DNA of 64,000 nucleotides from Acanthosepion pharaonis (Eukaryota > Mollusca > Cephalopoda > Sepiida > Sepiidae). Below, piece after piece: positions 62,641 through 64,000 of this stretch. The translations under genes were made by a program, and so were the position numbers. Position 1 is the stretch's first letter; each line of letters starts with the position of its first letter. The notes beneath the pieces are model-generated. The model did not search any database and was not told where the DNA came from. It saw only the letters and a program-made list of their open reading frames with translations. The stretch lies in the NCBI GenBank assembly GCA_903632075.3, contig CAHIKZ030005498.1:1822501-1886500 (forward strand), read 5' to 3'.

Positions 62641-62651
62641 TGTAGTATAAA

Positions 62652-62654
<3 letters not shown>

Positions 62655-62692
<38 letters not shown>

Positions 62693-62733
62693 CATATGTA
62701 CATATATGACGTGAGTCTCTCTCTCTCTCTCTA

Positions 62734-62792
<59 letters not shown>

Positions 62793-62858
62793 TGTTCATA
62801 TATATATTTGAGTGTGAATATGTATACATATCATATATGAATATCGTGTGTGTGTGTG

Positions 62859-62898
<40 letters not shown>

Positions 62899-62900
62899 TG
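62655..62900. repeat. compound (TA)n/(CT)n/(GT)n microsatellites
   Basis: TA at 62655-62687, 62737-62788 and 62860-62897. Confidence 0.95.
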
Positions 62901-62904
62901 TGTG

Positions 62905-64000
62905 AGGGTGGGGCAGTTGGTGGGAGATCAACAAAACTCCTTGTAGCATCAAGATGAACAGAAGGCAAGAATTATGGCAGCATACACCAATTTAAACAAG
63001 GAGACCATGTAGAAGTGTTGCCGGAGATTCCGAAGTTCTCTGGAAGCTGTTTGAAGGCATTGACGATTTTATTGAATAAATTTACTCTTTAGTATTTCAA
63101 GATATTTTTGTGTGATTTTGGTAAATATTTAAGTTAAAAGATGTGAGCGTTACTTTCTAATTTTATGTGATTTAAACGACAGTTTATCCATCGCACGCTC
63201 TATATAGACATACGCGTATATACAAATAGGCACTTATATACATATATCTACGTACAAAATATATTTGAATACATGCGAACATGTGTGTATATATGTTCTT
63301 GCGTACTTGTCTGCGGTTGTAATCTGTGTATATATGTTTATTTAAGTTTAATTCATATAAGTATATACATTAATAATTCATATTCTTATATATGCATGTA
63401 TATTTTTCCTTGTACATATATTCTACGCATATATATATATATATAACCTCTATAAATGAGACAAAGGGAGAAATCTTTGATCTATTTTTTGTATGCCCAC
63501 AATGAACACATGTGCTCACACATAAAATCTATTGGAATTTGTCCAAAATCTCATAGATGGCGAGATATACTTGTATTTTTTTTTTTCTTTTGTTCGCTTT
63601 TTCTCTTGACTATCTTTCTGCCTATAGTTAATTGTAAAACCGGGATAGATATTCTTTTTAAGGTTGTGGCGAGGTAAGTTACGTCCTTTTCGCCCGGTGT
63701 TAAAGAACTCCTAGAATTGTCTTTGAAGTTTGTTCGGCTGTTTGTTGCTCGTGGAATCAATCAACTGAAGTTCATCGTTTACAAACCTTCATAATAAAAA
63801 TTCTTAAGCTGCGTAAATGGTTTCGACATGATCCTCCGGAAATGAAGATTTGTTTTGTTCTTGCTTTTTGGAGAGACGAACACGAAAAAAAAAATCAACT
63901 TTGAACCAGATATCCACTGACGATAAAACAAATTTCAAAACATATAATATCTGTACAAGGTTCAAATATACGATCCATCGTTAAAGATCTCCGAAAAATG
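62905..64000. other. AT-rich, unassigned
   Basis: TATG-rich low complexity at 63.2-63.45 kb and a T run at 63576. No gene or family repeat recognised. Confidence 0.45.

Overview
This window looks like a non-genic stretch (intergenic or intronic) of a repeat-rich animal genome, most likely a coleoid cephalopod and probably octopus-like. The clues are about fifty (TA)n tracts, tRNA-headed SINEs with a cephalopod-type body, degenerate RTE and CR1/Jockey-type LINEs, Penelope-like, mariner, Tc1 and pogo-type remnants, and many minisatellites. The species is inferred from repeat style, not from a marker gene. I find no intact host protein-coding gene and no functional tRNA or rRNA gene. Nearly all long open frames are low-complexity (CT-rich or TA-rich) or run through repeats. 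The protein-like segments I recognise are dead transposable-element pieces.

Layout. 0-10 kb: SINE pieces, tandem mariner ends, a foldback element (4.3-4.9 kb), a 28-bp minisatellite, a hammerhead-ribozyme-like motif (7.5 kb, minus strand) and a Penelope-like RT fragment (8.8-9.1 kb). 10-20 kb: a probable solo LTR (11.3 kb), a ~140-bp tandem array (12.8-13.8 kb), a 0.75-kb CT tract (14.4-15.2 kb), a pogo-like MITE and a long palindrome. 20-30 kb: a foldback element carrying a hammerhead-like sequence (22.2 kb), another hammerhead-like copy (24.7 kb), a degenerate LINE RT with a fourfold tandem motif A (25.5-26.7 kb), an RTE endonuclease piece (27.3-27.7 kb) and a GC-rich dimeric hairpin repeat (29.2-29.7 kb). 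30-40 kb: a near-complete SINE (30.7-31.1 kb), a mariner pseudogene (31.2-31.9 kb), a triplicated repeat, minisatellites and a 1.1-kb CT tract. 40-50 kb: a large inverted pair with the 38.5-kb region, a 5S rRNA-headed SINE chimera (41.9 kb) and RTE remnants (43 and 49-50 kb). 50-64 kb: a scrambled tandem array (51.2-52.1 kb), a second LTR copy, a Tc1 remnant (54.2-54.9 kb), a foldback mariner derivative (56 kb), an LTR candidate (59.6-60.9 kb) and a 30-bp minisatellite (62 kb).

The most interesting signal is a shared RNA-like core, CTGANGA, usually one extra base, a GC hairpin, then GAAA, found in several apparently unrelated repeat families on both strands. In three copies (7.5 kb minus, 22.2 kb minus, 24.7 kb plus) all three hammerhead helices and a legal NUH cleavage triplet can be drawn. 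Hammerhead ribozymes are known in Penelope-like retroelements, retrozymes and some satellites, and a Penelope-like RT fragment lies in this window. Activity here is an inference. All coordinates of dispersed repeats are approximate, because boundaries were judged by eye.
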